Shown here: piece by piece, positions 8,269 to 16,917 of the stretch | How positions within the stretch are numbered: position 1 is the stretch's first letter | How the letters are laid out: every line of letters starts with the position of its first letter | The notes under the pieces: model-generated | Told to the model about the DNA's origin: nothing | The model's database searches: none | What the model saw: only the letters and a program-made list of their open reading frames with translations | NCBI RefSeq assembly: GCF_030815975.1 | Contig: NZ_JAUSXL010000002.1 | Location: 3,212,501 to 3,276,500, forward strand | Source of the DNA: Variovorax paradoxus | Lineage (GTDB): Bacteria; Pseudomonadota; Gammaproteobacteria; Burkholderiales; Burkholderiaceae_C | DNA: 64,000 bases | Direction of reading: 5' to 3' | Translations under genes and position numbers: made by a program

Positions 8269-9639
8269 ATGAACCTCCGCACCAAGATCGTCGCATTGGC
8301 CGTTGCACCGCTGCTGGTTGCGCTGGTGCTGGTGGCCCTGGCCGTGCGCCACCAGGAGCATGACCTGGCGCAGCGCGAGCGTGCACTCATCGAAAAAAGC
8401 CACATGGACCAGCGGCGCAGCGAACTGCGCAGCTATGTGGACCTTGCCGTGAGCATCGTGCGGCCGCTGTACGACGCGGGCCGGGACGACGAGGAAACCC
8501 GCAGCGAAGCCCTGCGCCGACTGGCTGCGCTCGACTACGGCGACGACGGCTACTTCTTCGTCTACGACATGCAGGGCCGCTCGCTCATGCATTCGCGCCA
8601 GCCCGAGCTCGTGGGCCAGAACCTCTGGGACATGCGCGACTCCCGCGGGCGCTTCACCATCCAGGACCTGATCGCGGGCGCGCGTGCGGGCGGCGGCTAC
8701 GTCGAATACGAATGGCGCAAGCCCTCCAGCGAGCAGATGGCGCCCAAGCTCGGCTACGTGACGGCGCTGCCGCGCTGGAACTGGATGGTCGGCACCGGCC
8801 TGTACCTGGACGACATCGAAACCACCATGCAGGCGCTCGACCGCCAGATGAGCGCCAACGTCACCACCACGCTGCTCTGGATTGCCGGCATTGCAGCGCT
8901 GTGCCTGGCCGTGGTGAGCGCCACCGGGCTGCTGCTCAACCTCAGCGAGCACCGCACGGCCGAGGCCAAGCTGCGGCTGCTGGCGCGGCGCGTGGTGCAG
9001 TCGCAGGAAGAAGAGCGCGGCCACCTCGCGCGCGAGTTGCACGACGGCACCAGCCAGACGCTGGTGTCGGCCAAGCTGCTGATCGAATCCGCGGTGGACG
9101 CGCTGGACCGCGAGCGCCAGCCCGCGCCGCCCGCATTGAGCAAGGCGCTGCAAAGGCTCAATGATTCGCTCGTCGAGGTGCGCCGCATCTCACATCGCCT
9201 GCGGCCGGCCCTGCTCGACACGCTCGGCCTGCCTGCCGCGCTCGAACGCCTGGGCGACGAATTCGCCGAAGAGGGCGCCATCGATGCGTCGATCATGATC
9301 GAGGGCGAGGCCTTCGAACTCTCGCAGGAGGCCAAGACCGCGCTTTTCCGTGTCACGCAGGAGGCGCTCACCAACGTGCGCAAGCATGCCCAGGCGCACC
9401 GCGTGCACATCGCGCTGGGCTTCTCCGACGAGGAAGGCGTGCGGCTTGCGATCGGCGACGACGGCACCGGCTTCGACGTGGAGGCGATGCAGCTCGATGC
9501 ACGGCGCGGCATCGGCCTGCGCAACATGCGCGAGCGCATGGAGTCGATCGGCGGACGGCTGAACGTGCAGTCCGGTGAAGGCGGAACAACCATCGTGGCC
9601 GAAGTGCCGGCGCGCAGCGCGAGGCCTGAACCGGCATGA
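8269..9639 (+). CDS. Cache-domain sensor histidine kinase (NarL/HisKA_3 family)
   Basis: 456 aa inner-membrane kinase. A first helix (residues about 8-27) and a second (about 204-224) flank a periplasmic single Cache domain with DDGYFFVYDMQGRSLMHS and PRWNWMVGTGLYLDD, typical of sensors for small organic acids. The cytoplasmic part has a HisKA_3 dimerisation domain with the phosphoacceptor in HLARELHDGTSQTL, then a HATPase_c domain with QEALTNVRKHA (N box) and IGDDGTGFD (G1 box) and RRGIGLRNMRERM. It overlaps the regulator by ATGA. The ligand is unknown; none of the adjacent genes is an obvious transporter target. Confidence 0.92.
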   Translation: MNLRTKIVALAVAPLLVALVLVALAVRHQEHDLAQRERALIEKSHMDQRRSELRSYVDLAVSIVRPLYDAGRDDEETRSEALRRLAALDYGDDGYFFVYDMQGRSLMHSRQPELVGQNLWDMRDSRGRFTIQDLIAGARAGGGYVEYEWRKPSSEQMAPKLGYVTALPRWNWMVGTGLYLDDIETTMQALDRQMSANVTTTLLWIAGIAALCLAVVSATGLLLNLSEHRTAEAKLRLLARRVVQSQEEERGHLARELHDGTSQTLVSAKLLIESAVDALDRERQPAPPALSKALQRLNDSLVEVRRISHRLRPALLDTLGLPAALERLGDEFAEEGAIDASIMIEGEAFELSQEAKTALFRVTQEALTNVRKHAQAHRVHIALGFSDEEGVRLAIGDDGTGFDVEAMQLDARRGIGLRNMRERMESIGGRLNVQSGEGGTTIVAEVPARSARPEPA

Positions 9640-10280
9640 AGAAAGACGCCGCCCCGATCCGCCTCTTTCTCGTCGACGACCATCCGCTGGTGCGCGATGG
9701 CCTGCGCGCGCGGCTGGGCGCCATGCCCAACCTGGAGATCGTCGGCGAAGCGGGCAGCGCAGCCGAGGCGCTGGCGCTCATCGAGTCGCTCAAGCCCGAT
9801 CTGCTGCTGATGGACGTCGGCATGAAGGACATGAACGGCATCGACCTGGCCGCGCTGGTGCTGCAGCGCCATCAGCCCGCGCCGCACGTGGTGATGCTCA
9901 GCATGTACGACAACCCCGAATACGTGCAGAAGGCCCTGCAGGTGGGCGCGCGCGGCTATGTGCTGAAGGACGCGCCCGCGGCCGAGATCGTCGCAGCCAT
10001 AGAGGCCGTGTCAGGTGGCGGCACCTTCCTGAGCCCGGCCGTCTCGAAGAAGCTGTTCCGCAACCAGGCGCCCAGGCCGCTGCTCACGCCGCGCGAAAGC
10101 GAGATCCTTACCGCGCTGGGCCGCGGCGAATCGAGCAAGCAGATTGCGCGCGACCTGGGCCTGAGCGTGCGCACGGTGGAGGCGCACCGGCAGAGCATCA
10201 AAAGGCGGCTGGGCATCGAAGGGCAGGCGGAACTCATCAAGTATGCGGTGGAGCATGCGCGGGAGTTCGGGCAGGGCTGA
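9636..10280 (+). CDS. NarL/FixJ-type response regulator
   Basis: 214 aa. The receiver domain has the acidic pair in FLVDDHPLVRDG, phosphoacceptor Asp in LLLMDVGMKDMNG, Ser in VVMLSMYD and Lys in YVLKDAP. The LuxR-type helix-turn-helix lies at about 148-205, with LTPRESEILTALGRGES and SVRTVEAHRQSIKRRL. It is translationally coupled to the kinase (ATGA at 9636-9639), so it is the cognate partner. Target genes are not visible. Confidence 0.94.
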   Translation: MKKDAAPIRLFLVDDHPLVRDGLRARLGAMPNLEIVGEAGSAAEALALIESLKPDLLLMDVGMKDMNGIDLAALVLQRHQPAPHVVMLSMYDNPEYVQKALQVGARGYVLKDAPAAEIVAAIEAVSGGGTFLSPAVSKKLFRNQAPRPLLTPRESEILTALGRGESSKQIARDLGLSVRTVEAHRQSIKRRLGIEGQAELIKYAVEHAREFGQG

Positions 10281-10341
10281 GTTGCACTGCCTTGCCAAAG
10301 CTCTTGTCCCAACCCATCACAATCATCCAGACCCTGTTCGC

Positions 10342-10962
10342 ATGTCCGACCTTCCCCACAGCCCCGCCGCCGAGCGCAACAAGCAGCCCATTCTCGAGGC
10401 ATTGACCCGCATCCTCGGCGAAGGCGGCACCGCGCTGGAGATCGCATCCGGCACCGGCCAGCATGCCGCGTGGTTCGCCGCAGCAATGCCCCAATGGATC
10501 TGGCAGCCGACCGACGCCGATGCACGCATGCTCCCGGCGCTTGCAGGCCGAGTCGCAGAAGCCGCACTCCCCAATCTTTGTGCGCCGCTGCTGCTCGACG
10601 TGATGTCGCCTCGATGGCCGTCGCAGGGACCGGCGTTCGCTGCGGAAGAAAAGTTCGATGCGATCTACTGCGCCAACATGCTGCACATCGCGCCCTGGGC
10701 CGCATGCGCCGCGCTGATGCAGGGAGCCGCGCGGCATCTGCTTGCCGACGGATTGCTGATCACCTACGGGCCCTACTTCGAAGAAGAAGCCGCAGCGGCG
10801 CCGAGCAACCTGGCGTTCGACGAAGACCTGCGCGCCCGCAATCCAGCATGGGGCATACGCCGCCTGGAGGATGTGGTGGCCGAGGCAAGCCACTCAGGGC
10901 TTGTGTTGCGCGAGCGGCATGCGATGCCCGCGAACAACCTGCTGCTGGTCTTCGGCCGCTGA
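10342..10962 (+). CDS. DUF938 family SAM-dependent methyltransferase-like protein
   Basis: 206 aa. The ATG at 10342 gives the family start SPAAERNKQPILEAL. Motif I of class I methyltransferases is ALEIASGTGQHAAWFA, an acidic residue follows beta-2 in WQPTDAD, and FDAIYCANMLHIAPW is the post-I segment. The conserved YGPYFEE is typical of DUF938. The physiological substrate is not known for this family. It starts 62 bases after the response regulator and ends three bases before the stop of the convergent lipoprotein gene. Confidence 0.85.
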   Translation: MSDLPHSPAAERNKQPILEALTRILGEGGTALEIASGTGQHAAWFAAAMPQWIWQPTDADARMLPALAGRVAEAALPNLCAPLLLDVMSPRWPSQGPAFAAEEKFDAIYCANMLHIAPWAACAALMQGAARHLLADGLLITYGPYFEEEAAAAPSNLAFDEDLRARNPAWGIRRLEDVVAEASHSGLVLRERHAMPANNLLLVFGR

Positions 10963-10964
10963 GG

Positions 10965-12524
10965 TCAGCGCACGCGGGGCACCGCAGTCGTCAGCAGCAC
11001 CAGCGCCTGGTTCAGCGTCGAGGCCGCGAACCGTTCTCCTTTGGAATGCCCGATCCGCACCACGATGAGATCATGCGACGGAATCACCAGCACGAACTGG
11101 CCGCCGGCGCCGAGCATGTAGTAGGCCGACGCCGGCATCGCCAGCGAGCTCATTCCGTTGATCCAGAAGAAGCCGCCGTAGATCGGGCGCTTGTCCGCGG
11201 CCCAGGCCGGTGCCACGCTGCTCACGAATTTGACGAAGCCCTCGGGAAGAATGCGCTCGCCATTCCACATGCCGTCCTGCAGATAGAGATTGCCCAGGCG
11301 CGCCCAGTCGCGCGCCGACATGAAGTCGTAGCCCTGGGTGAGAAAGTTGCCGTAGGGGTCGGTCTCGATCACCATCGAGCGGATGCCGATCTTGTCGAAG
11401 AGCGCGCGCTGCGGAAACGAGAGGTACTCCTCGCCGCGCTTTTCCACCGCGAGCCGCACCAGGTAGTTGGCCAGCACCGGATCGGTGTTGCGGTAGCGGC
11501 CCACCGCGCCGGGCGGCCATTGCTGCGGCCGGGTGGCGGCGTAGTTGAAGGCGTTGATGCGGCCCGTGTAGTAGTAGACGTGATCGGGGTAGGTGCCGTT
11601 GGGGTCGAAGTCCGGATCGTCCGGCGCCTTGATGCGCAGGCCGCTCGACATCTGCAGGATGTCGGAGATCCTGATCTGCTGCCGCGCATCGCCGGTGCCT
11701 TGCCACTCGGGAATGGGCGCTGGCTGGTCGAGCTTGTACACGCCCTGCTTGATGAGCACCCCCATCATCGTGGCCACGACGCTCTTGCCCATCGACCATG
11801 ATTCGAGCGGCGTCGCCGCGCCGATGCCGTTCATGTAGCGCTCGGCGACGATGCGGCCCTTGTGCGTGACCACGAAGGCAGATGTGTAGGCCTCCGGCAC
11901 GCCGAACGCGGCATCGACGGCCTGGTTCACCTTGGCCATGTCGACTTCGGCTGGCGGCGGATCGCCCGGCAGCACGTCGCCCATCGGCCACGGTTGGGTC
12001 GCGGGGTCGGGCAGCGTGCTCCTGGCTTCGACGGGCGTGAAGAGAACATCGTCCCGGCCGGCCGGCAATGTGACGCAGCCCTGCGAACCGAAGTGGCGCG
12101 CCACCAGCGTCGGGCCGTTGGGAATCGAGATGCGAACCTCTTTCTTCACGCGGTCGACCACGGGCTTGCCGACGTTCTTTCGCTGGTCATAGGGGCCCAC
12201 GAAGTAGCCGAGGCTTTCAGCGGCAACGTCGGGGTCGATGCCGGTGATGAACACTGCCGAGCACATCGTCTTGGCATAGCCGGAGGTGTGGTGCTCCAGC
12301 ACGTTGCCGGGCGGCGGCACGTAGGGCGTGTTGAGCTCGAGGGCCCGCGCGCGGGCAATGAGCGCCTCGCGTTCCGGCAACTGCGCCGTGGTGGGCGGCA
12401 ACGGAGCGCCAATGCCGACCCCTCCGCCACCTCCACCCCCGCCGCCACCGCAGGAGGCCAATGCAGTTGCCAGGCCCAGGGCCGCGGCAGTTGTGGTGAG
12501 GGAACGGCGGATCGAGTGCTTCAT
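10965..12524 (-). CDS. Serine-hydrolase lipoprotein of the beta-lactamase/class C superfamily
   Basis: 519 aa. The signal peptide ends in a lipobox, ALASC, and the acylated Cys is followed by ten glycines, an unusual flexible tether. The catalytic core starts around residue 200. SMGK is the SxxK motif (nucleophile Ser and base Lys), and YRNTDP supplies Tyr-x-Asn. A third motif such as HSKG lies near the C-terminus (RIGHSKGERF). Known relatives include penicillin-binding-protein-like esterases, EstB-type hydrolases and 6-aminohexanoate-dimer hydrolase. It is probably periplasmic and membrane-anchored; its substrate is unknown and it should not be read as a resistance gene. Confidence 0.85.
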   Translation of the reverse strand: MKHSIRRSLTTTAAALGLATALASCGGGGGGGGGGVGIGAPLPPTTAQLPEREALIARARALELNTPYVPPPGNVLEHHTSGYAKTMCSAVFITGIDPDVAAESLGYFVGPYDQRKNVGKPVVDRVKKEVRISIPNGPTLVARHFGSQGCVTLPAGRDDVLFTPVEARSTLPDPATQPWPMGDVLPGDPPPAEVDMAKVNQAVDAAFGVPEAYTSAFVVTHKGRIVAERYMNGIGAATPLESWSMGKSVVATMMGVLIKQGVYKLDQPAPIPEWQGTGDARQQIRISDILQMSSGLRIKAPDDPDFDPNGTYPDHVYYYTGRINAFNYAATRPQQWPPGAVGRYRNTDPVLANYLVRLAVEKRGEEYLSFPQRALFDKIGIRSMVIETDPYGNFLTQGYDFMSARDWARLGNLYLQDGMWNGERILPEGFVKFVSSVAPAWAADKRPIYGGFFWINGMSSLAMPASAYYMLGAGGQFVLVIPSHDLIVVRIGHSKGERFAASTLNQALVLLTTAVPRVR

Positions 12525-12875
12525 TGGCGGTCCTTGGGTCGTCGCGATGGTCGACTGCGGTACGCAACCTTCGACACCGGCGGGATTGTGGGTGAATCCC
12601 GTGGGGGCGCCTAGCGCTTTCAGGTGAGGCGCACGCGATGTAGCTCCAAGGTTCTCACCCTTCGATTCGATGGTCGAAGAGTCCCGGCATCGTGTTTGCC
12701 TGCAGAACGCAGCAATAGTTCACGGTCAGAGGAGACAGTCTGTGTGGACGTAGCCTTTTGGGTGGCTGGCAGCATGAGCTTGAGTCGATAAGATGCGGCG
12801 GACTCACGGTAGTCGATGGTCAGTTCGCTGGACCAAGCTAGATAAGCATAGATAAGCACAGGAAGGAAAAAACAG
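12525..12875. other. 351-base intergenic stretch with no confident gene
   Basis: This stretch separates the lipoprotein gene from the amidase effector and looks less GC-rich than its flanks. A 79-codon open frame on the minus strand (12620-12859) has no family resemblance I can recognise and no clear ribosome-binding site, so I do not call it. The right end holds the likely promoter and the ribosome-binding site (AGGAAGG, 12860-12866) of the effector gene. The loss of GC begins about here, so the left boundary of the inserted segment probably lies inside it. Confidence 0.5.
12839..12858. repeat. Tandem 10-base direct repeat before the effector gene
   Basis: TAGATAAGCA occurs twice back to back (12839-12848 and 12849-12858), directly before the ribosome-binding site of the Tae4-type gene. 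A repeat one helical turn long could be an operator or part of an AT-rich promoter, or simply a slippage product. Confidence 0.6.
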
Positions 12876-13427
12876 ATGCCACTTCCCGAAATGGCAAAGC
12901 CGATATCGTTCGAAGCGATATGGAAGAACTACCCGAGTGATGACCCTTGCGTGAACCCTCGCACGGGAAAGAAGGCGTATGACGATCAATGCGCAATACG
13001 GGTCGGCATTGCTTTGGAAAAGTCTGGTGTCAGTTTCAAGACATTTCCTGGACCACGTTGCGAATTTGGGCCTTCCGGAAACGGAATGGTGCTGCGCGCG
13101 ACCGAGTTGGCCAACTGGCTGATGCATCGTCCATTCGCTGGCTGTCCAGATGCGGAAACACATCAGGGAAACAGCTTCGACAAGAGTCTTTCTGGTCGTA
13201 CGGGCATCATCTATTTCGAGGACTACTGGTTGCGCACCGCTGAGGCCAAGCTTCCCACTGGAGATCACATCGATCTGTGGGATCGGAATCGACTGTCACC
13301 ATCGTGGACGACGTTCCTTCGCTTCTCCCTCGGCATTGATACCTTTCGATCACCGTGGAGCGGCAACGGATACCTCTACTCTGATCTGCACGCGTCACGT
13401 CGAGTTGTCTTCTGGCCGATCAGCTGA
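12876..13427 (+). CDS. tae4: Tae4-type type VI secretion peptidoglycan amidase effector
   Basis: 183 aa. Tae4 effectors are NlpC/P60-fold DL-endopeptidases that cut between D-Glu and mDAP in the peptidoglycan of target cells after T6SS delivery into the periplasm. Diagnostic segments are all present in order: FEAIWKNYP (12-20), DQCAIRVGIAL with catalytic Cys39, LRATELANWL (73-82), SGRTGIIYFEDYW (106-118), TGDHIDLWDRNRLS with catalytic His131, and a C-terminal FWPIS. There is no signal peptide, as expected for a T6SS cargo. AGGAAGG precedes the ATG. Its TGA overlaps the ATG of the next gene by one base (TGATG). I counted 62 G/C in the 120 bases 12901-13020 (52%), well below the neighbours, so it was probably acquired. 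No T6SS structural gene, vgrG or hcp lies in the window. Confidence 0.88.
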   Translation: MPLPEMAKPISFEAIWKNYPSDDPCVNPRTGKKAYDDQCAIRVGIALEKSGVSFKTFPGPRCEFGPSGNGMVLRATELANWLMHRPFAGCPDAETHQGNSFDKSLSGRTGIIYFEDYWLRTAEAKLPTGDHIDLWDRNRLSPSWTTFLRFSLGIDTFRSPWSGNGYLYSDLHASRRVVFWPIS

Positions 13428-13822
13428 TGAAGCGTCCGATCTTCACTCTGTGCGGGGCTTTGCTCGGCGTCGCTTTGTTTCTGGGCCTGCCAATCCTCTT
13501 TTCACTCGCGTTTCCAGGTACAGGGATTGGGCATCACGGCGAGGATGAAGCCGCTCGGATGCTGCGCGTGTATGTCCTCATGGGCGGTGCGGCCTCTGCC
13601 GCGTTGGGTGGTTGGGTCGGCGGCGTCGCCGCGACGAGTCCACGTCGGGCGCTTGGAATGCTTGCTGCCATTGCAGCCGCCAGCGTTGTCTTCGGCATCG
13701 TTCCGATTCAATTACCGATGAAGCCCGAGAACGCGATGGCTGTTGGAATTGGAGCCTGGACCATCGTCAGTGCAGGTCTCGCAGCGTTGGTGGCACGCAA
13801 GAAGAGCGAAACCACTGCGTAG
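13427..13822 (+). CDS. Small four-helix membrane protein, candidate immunity protein for the Tae4-type effector
   Basis: 131 aa, not a family I recognise. Four hydrophobic segments at about 5-29, 46-69, 75-94 and 103-123; the loop 30-45 (PGTGIGHHGEDEA) is polar, and the C-terminus is basic (ARKKSE). The start ATG overlaps the effector stop by one base, so the two are made together; effector-immunity pairs are normally coupled like this. The known Tai4 immunity proteins are small soluble periplasmic proteins with a cleavable signal and disulfides. This protein has neither, so if it gives immunity it does so in another way. It could instead be an unrelated passenger. Confidence 0.6.
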   Translation: MKRPIFTLCGALLGVALFLGLPILFSLAFPGTGIGHHGEDEAARMLRVYVLMGGAASAALGGWVGGVAATSPRRALGMLAAIAAASVVFGIVPIQLPMKPENAMAVGIGAWTIVSAGLAALVARKKSETTA

Positions 13823-13874
13823 TGCCCACGCTTCAAGATGCTGGCGCATTGGCGCCGCATCCTTGGTGTGCCAG

Positions 13875-14663
13875 CTAGCGGCACATCTCGTACCCGCCGG
13901 TCTCCAAGTGGAAGTGGTCGCTGTGCGCGGCGTTGTAGTCGGGGCCCAGCACCCCATTGAAGAAACGGCAGGCGCCACGGTGCGCATCGCGCAGCAGCAA
14001 CGCCGCCGGATCGTCCGGGTCCGCAGCGCCGGCGGCACCGTCGCGGGGCCAGGCTTGCAGCACCGTGATGCGGCGGCCGTCGGCCAGCGTCAGGCCGGCG
14101 ACGTCCAGCGCATCGGCCGTTGCGTGCCGGCTGCGCGAAGCGCCCGGCACGGCGCCTTCGCCACGGTTCACGTTGCGGCAGGCATAGCTGCCGAGGTGCT
14201 CGATGGCCGCTACCGGCTGGCCAAAGCGCTGCCTGGCGGCCGGCTGCAGCGCGTGCCGCTCCCACATGAAGAAGGACAGCGCCATCGGGCAGCTCAGCGA
14301 AGGCGCGGTGCCCAGGCGCACGCCGGCCGAGCGCAGCCTGACGGCGTTCTCGAAACCGCAACCCGGGCCGGTGACGCGGTCGGGCAGCAGGTCGTACTGC
14401 ATGCCGGTTTGCGCCAGCGCCGCAAGGCAGCGCGCCGGTTCGCGGCGGGCCCGCGAGAGCTTGAAGCCGGTCAGCCAATCGGGCGGCGCCGCGACGTCGA
14501 GCGGCGCCCACGGGTTGAAGCGCTCGGGAATCTCGACGGTGCCGGTCGCCACGGCCCACGCACCCACGGCGAGCGTGGCGCACACCGCGGCAGTGCCGAG
14601 CAGCCAGCGCTTGCGGCGCGACGGCGTGGGCTTCACCGGATGCTCAGAAGGATCCAATGCCAT
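13875..14663 (-). CDS. Extensin-like family protein (putative periplasmic peptidoglycan peptidase)
   Basis: 262 aa. One N-terminal membrane anchor (residues about 20-42, WLLGTAAVCATLAVGAWAVA) is followed by the extensin-like C-terminal domain. That domain carries GCGFENAVRLRSAGV, SCPMALSFFMWER, AYACRN-like YACRNVN, SRHATADALDVAG and, near the end, HSDHFHLE. The His-Asp-His arrangement resembles metal-binding LAS-type carboxypeptidases, so a murein peptidase role is likely but inferred. Six or more cysteines fit an oxidising compartment. ATCGAGGCC precedes the ATG at 14663. It is convergent with the candidate immunity gene. Confidence 0.85.
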   Translation of the reverse strand: MALDPSEHPVKPTPSRRKRWLLGTAAVCATLAVGAWAVATGTVEIPERFNPWAPLDVAAPPDWLTGFKLSRARREPARCLAALAQTGMQYDLLPDRVTGPGCGFENAVRLRSAGVRLGTAPSLSCPMALSFFMWERHALQPAARQRFGQPVAAIEHLGSYACRNVNRGEGAVPGASRSRHATADALDVAGLTLADGRRITVLQAWPRDGAAGAADPDDPAALLLRDAHRGACRFFNGVLGPDYNAAHSDHFHLETGGYEMCR

Positions 14664-14708
14664 GGCCTCGATGCAATGCCAGACAGGGCGCCATGTCTGA
14701 GATCTTCT

Positions 14709-15902
14709 TCAGGGCCGCGTTGCGATGAGCGGATCCAGCTCGGCCCGCACGCGCCTTATCGCCACTTCGTGCCGCAGTGTCTGCGCTCCGCGTCCATAAG
14801 TCATTGCCTTGCGGATCAGGCGAAGCTGCTCGCGCTGCAGCTGCGTCTTCAGGCGCCTTGCCCGCAGGCCGAAGGTCCAGCCCATCTCCCGGCGAATCCT
14901 GTAGCGCAGCAAAGGCGCGCCCAGGCGGATCCACTCGTCGTCGCGGATCAGCTCGCGCTCGGGCACGAAGTAGGCCGCCAGCGCATGCAGGTAGGCGCCG
15001 TTCTCGCGCGCGGCAACCCGCCAGAAGAGGCCGGCCGCAACCATCGCGGGAATGCCCTTGACGGCGAGCAGCACCGCCATGTCGCCGTAGCCGCCGTCGA
15101 AGAGGTCTTCGAGCCACGGCGAGTTCCAGATGAAATGCATCGCCCACGCGAGCGCGAAGCACAGCACGGCGCAGGCGATCCTCGCCGCCATCGGGCGCTC
15201 CGGATGCAGCAGGAACCAGGCGACGCCGAAGGACGCGATCGTCGTGTAGGCCGCGTGGCTCCACAGCCCGCTCAGCAGCCCGCGCGTCAGCAGGTTGATG
15301 AGCACCGGAGACACCTGGTTCTCGAGCGGAAAGTGCATGGAGGCGTTGACGGTGTAGGTCAGGTTCTCGACCACCTGAAAACCCAGTCCCGCCATGGCAC
15401 CGACGATCAGCACCGACAGATAAGTCTGGAACTGGTTGCGCGCCACCAGCACCAGCAGGATGACGCCGGCAATCTTCAGGAACTCCTCGGTGATCGGGCC
15501 CGCGATGGCCGGCCCCCAGAGCGCCACGAAATCCGGTGACACCAGCTTGGCGCACAGGCTTTGAATCGCGATGTTCGCGGGCGCGGCGAAGTAGACGGCC
15601 CCGAGCCCGCCCCACGCAAAGGCCAGCACGAAAGCTTCCGGCGGGTGCTGCTCGAGCAGGTCCAGCGCGCGAAAGACCAGAAGAAAAACCAGCGTGTAGA
15701 TGCACCACACCAGAATGCCCAGCAGGGCCGTGACGGGGACCACGCGGAACCCCGTCGAGAACATGCCGGCGGTGTAGAACAGGCCGTTGACGATCAGCGC
15801 CGCCAGCAGCCAGAAGGCCGCGCGCTGCGGCTGGAAGAACGAATCGGTGCCGATCGGCCAGTCGCCGCGGTCTTGCTGGCCTTCGAAGGCGGGCGGTGTC
15901 AC
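14709..15902 (-). CDS. PrsW-family intramembrane metalloprotease
   Basis: 397 aa multi-pass membrane protein with about eight hydrophobic helices. The family motifs are the paired glutamates in GPITEEFLKI, then GFQVVENLTYT, and His residues in LWSHAAYTTI and AWAMHFIWNS, which together form the putative zinc site. PrsW cleaves anti-sigma factors in Bacillus; proteobacterial members have unknown substrates. The start is GTG at 15902, preceded by GGAGG at a good distance and overlapping the TGA of the upstream gene (GTGA at 15899-15902), so the two are translated together. The cytosolic tail after residue 300 is basic and helical. Confidence 0.87.
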   Translation of the reverse strand: MTPPAFEGQQDRGDWPIGTDSFFQPQRAAFWLLAALIVNGLFYTAGMFSTGFRVVPVTALLGILVWCIYTLVFLLVFRALDLLEQHPPEAFVLAFAWGGLGAVYFAAPANIAIQSLCAKLVSPDFVALWGPAIAGPITEEFLKIAGVILLVLVARNQFQTYLSVLIVGAMAGLGFQVVENLTYTVNASMHFPLENQVSPVLINLLTRGLLSGLWSHAAYTTIASFGVAWFLLHPERPMAARIACAVLCFALAWAMHFIWNSPWLEDLFDGGYGDMAVLLAVKGIPAMVAAGLFWRVAARENGAYLHALAAYFVPERELIRDDEWIRLGAPLLRYRIRREMGWTFGLRARRLKTQLQREQLRLIRKAMTYGRGAQTLRHEVAIRRVRAELDPLIATRP

Positions 15903-16459
15903 TGCGGTGCCTCCAGGTCCATCGATTCCAGCATGCGCCGGGCATCGGCCATCGCTTCGTTCAGGCCCTCGCTGGCGCCGTAGCAATCGATCTGCACGAG
16001 CGATCGGCGCTGGAGGTCGACCACCTGCCAGAAGCGGCCGGCCAGCTTCGATCCGTAGTACGCAAAGGTCTTGCCCTGCAGGCCCCACGAGGTGACGAAG
16101 TCGGACACGTCGCCATCGATGCTCAGGCGCTGGCCGCGCTCCATGAGCCTTTGCTGCCGCATCAGCGGACCGTCGGGTCCGCCCGCCCATGCACGCGTGG
16201 TCACCAGGAACTTGTGGCCGCCCTTGAACAGCATCAACGACTGGCCGGCGCGGGAGCGCGACACGTCCATCTCCCATCCGCTGGCGGGAACGAACCTGGC
16301 ATGGCCGACGGCCACCGTTTCCCCCGCGGCCAGCGGCCGGCTGCCGGGCGTGCGGCTGTCCCAGAACGTCAGGCCGCCCACGTAGGCGGCAATGGCAAGG
16401 AGCACCGCGAGCGCGCCTGGCCAGGTGCGGTACGGTATGCGGCGGGATGGCTCGGGCAT
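15899..16459 (-). CDS. Membrane-anchored protein of unknown function, coupled to PrsW
   Basis: 186 aa. One N-terminal helix (residues about 13-30, [20 protein letters not shown]) and a mainly beta soluble part facing the periplasm, with [50 protein letters not shown] and a C-terminal helix [12 protein letters not shown]. The pattern of a small domain that binds or tests a surface resembles DUF-type proteins, but I cannot name the family. The stop overlaps the GTG of the PrsW gene, so it may be the protease's partner or substrate. It is divergent from the DUF1801 gene with only 26 bases between the starts. Confidence 0.7.
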   Translation of the reverse strand: MPEPSRRIPYRTWPGALAVLLAIAAYVGGLTFWDSRTPGSRPLAAGETVAVGHARFVPASGWEMDVSRSRAGQSLMLFKGGHKFLVTTRAWAGGPDGPLMRQQRLMERGQRLSIDGDVSDFVTSWGLQGKTFAYYGSKLAGRFWQVVDLQRRSLVQIDCYGASEGLNEAMADARRMLESMDLEAPQ

Positions 16460-16485
16460 GCGTTGATCGTGCCATACTGAAAAAC

Positions 16486-16908
<423 letters not shown>

Positions 16909-16917
16909 CGCAACCAC

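Noticed and set aside
10965..12524. Beta-lactamase resistance gene
   Set aside because: The SxxK and YxN motifs are shared by many esterases and peptidases; a long N-terminal domain and lipoprotein anchor do not fit a resistance enzyme.
12620..12859. 79-codon minus-strand frame in the pre-effector gap
   Set aside because: No ribosome-binding site or recognisable domain; possible relic, but not supportable as a gene.
13427..13822. Canonical Tai4 immunity protein
   Set aside because: No signal peptide, no disulfide pattern, four transmembrane helices instead of a soluble domain.
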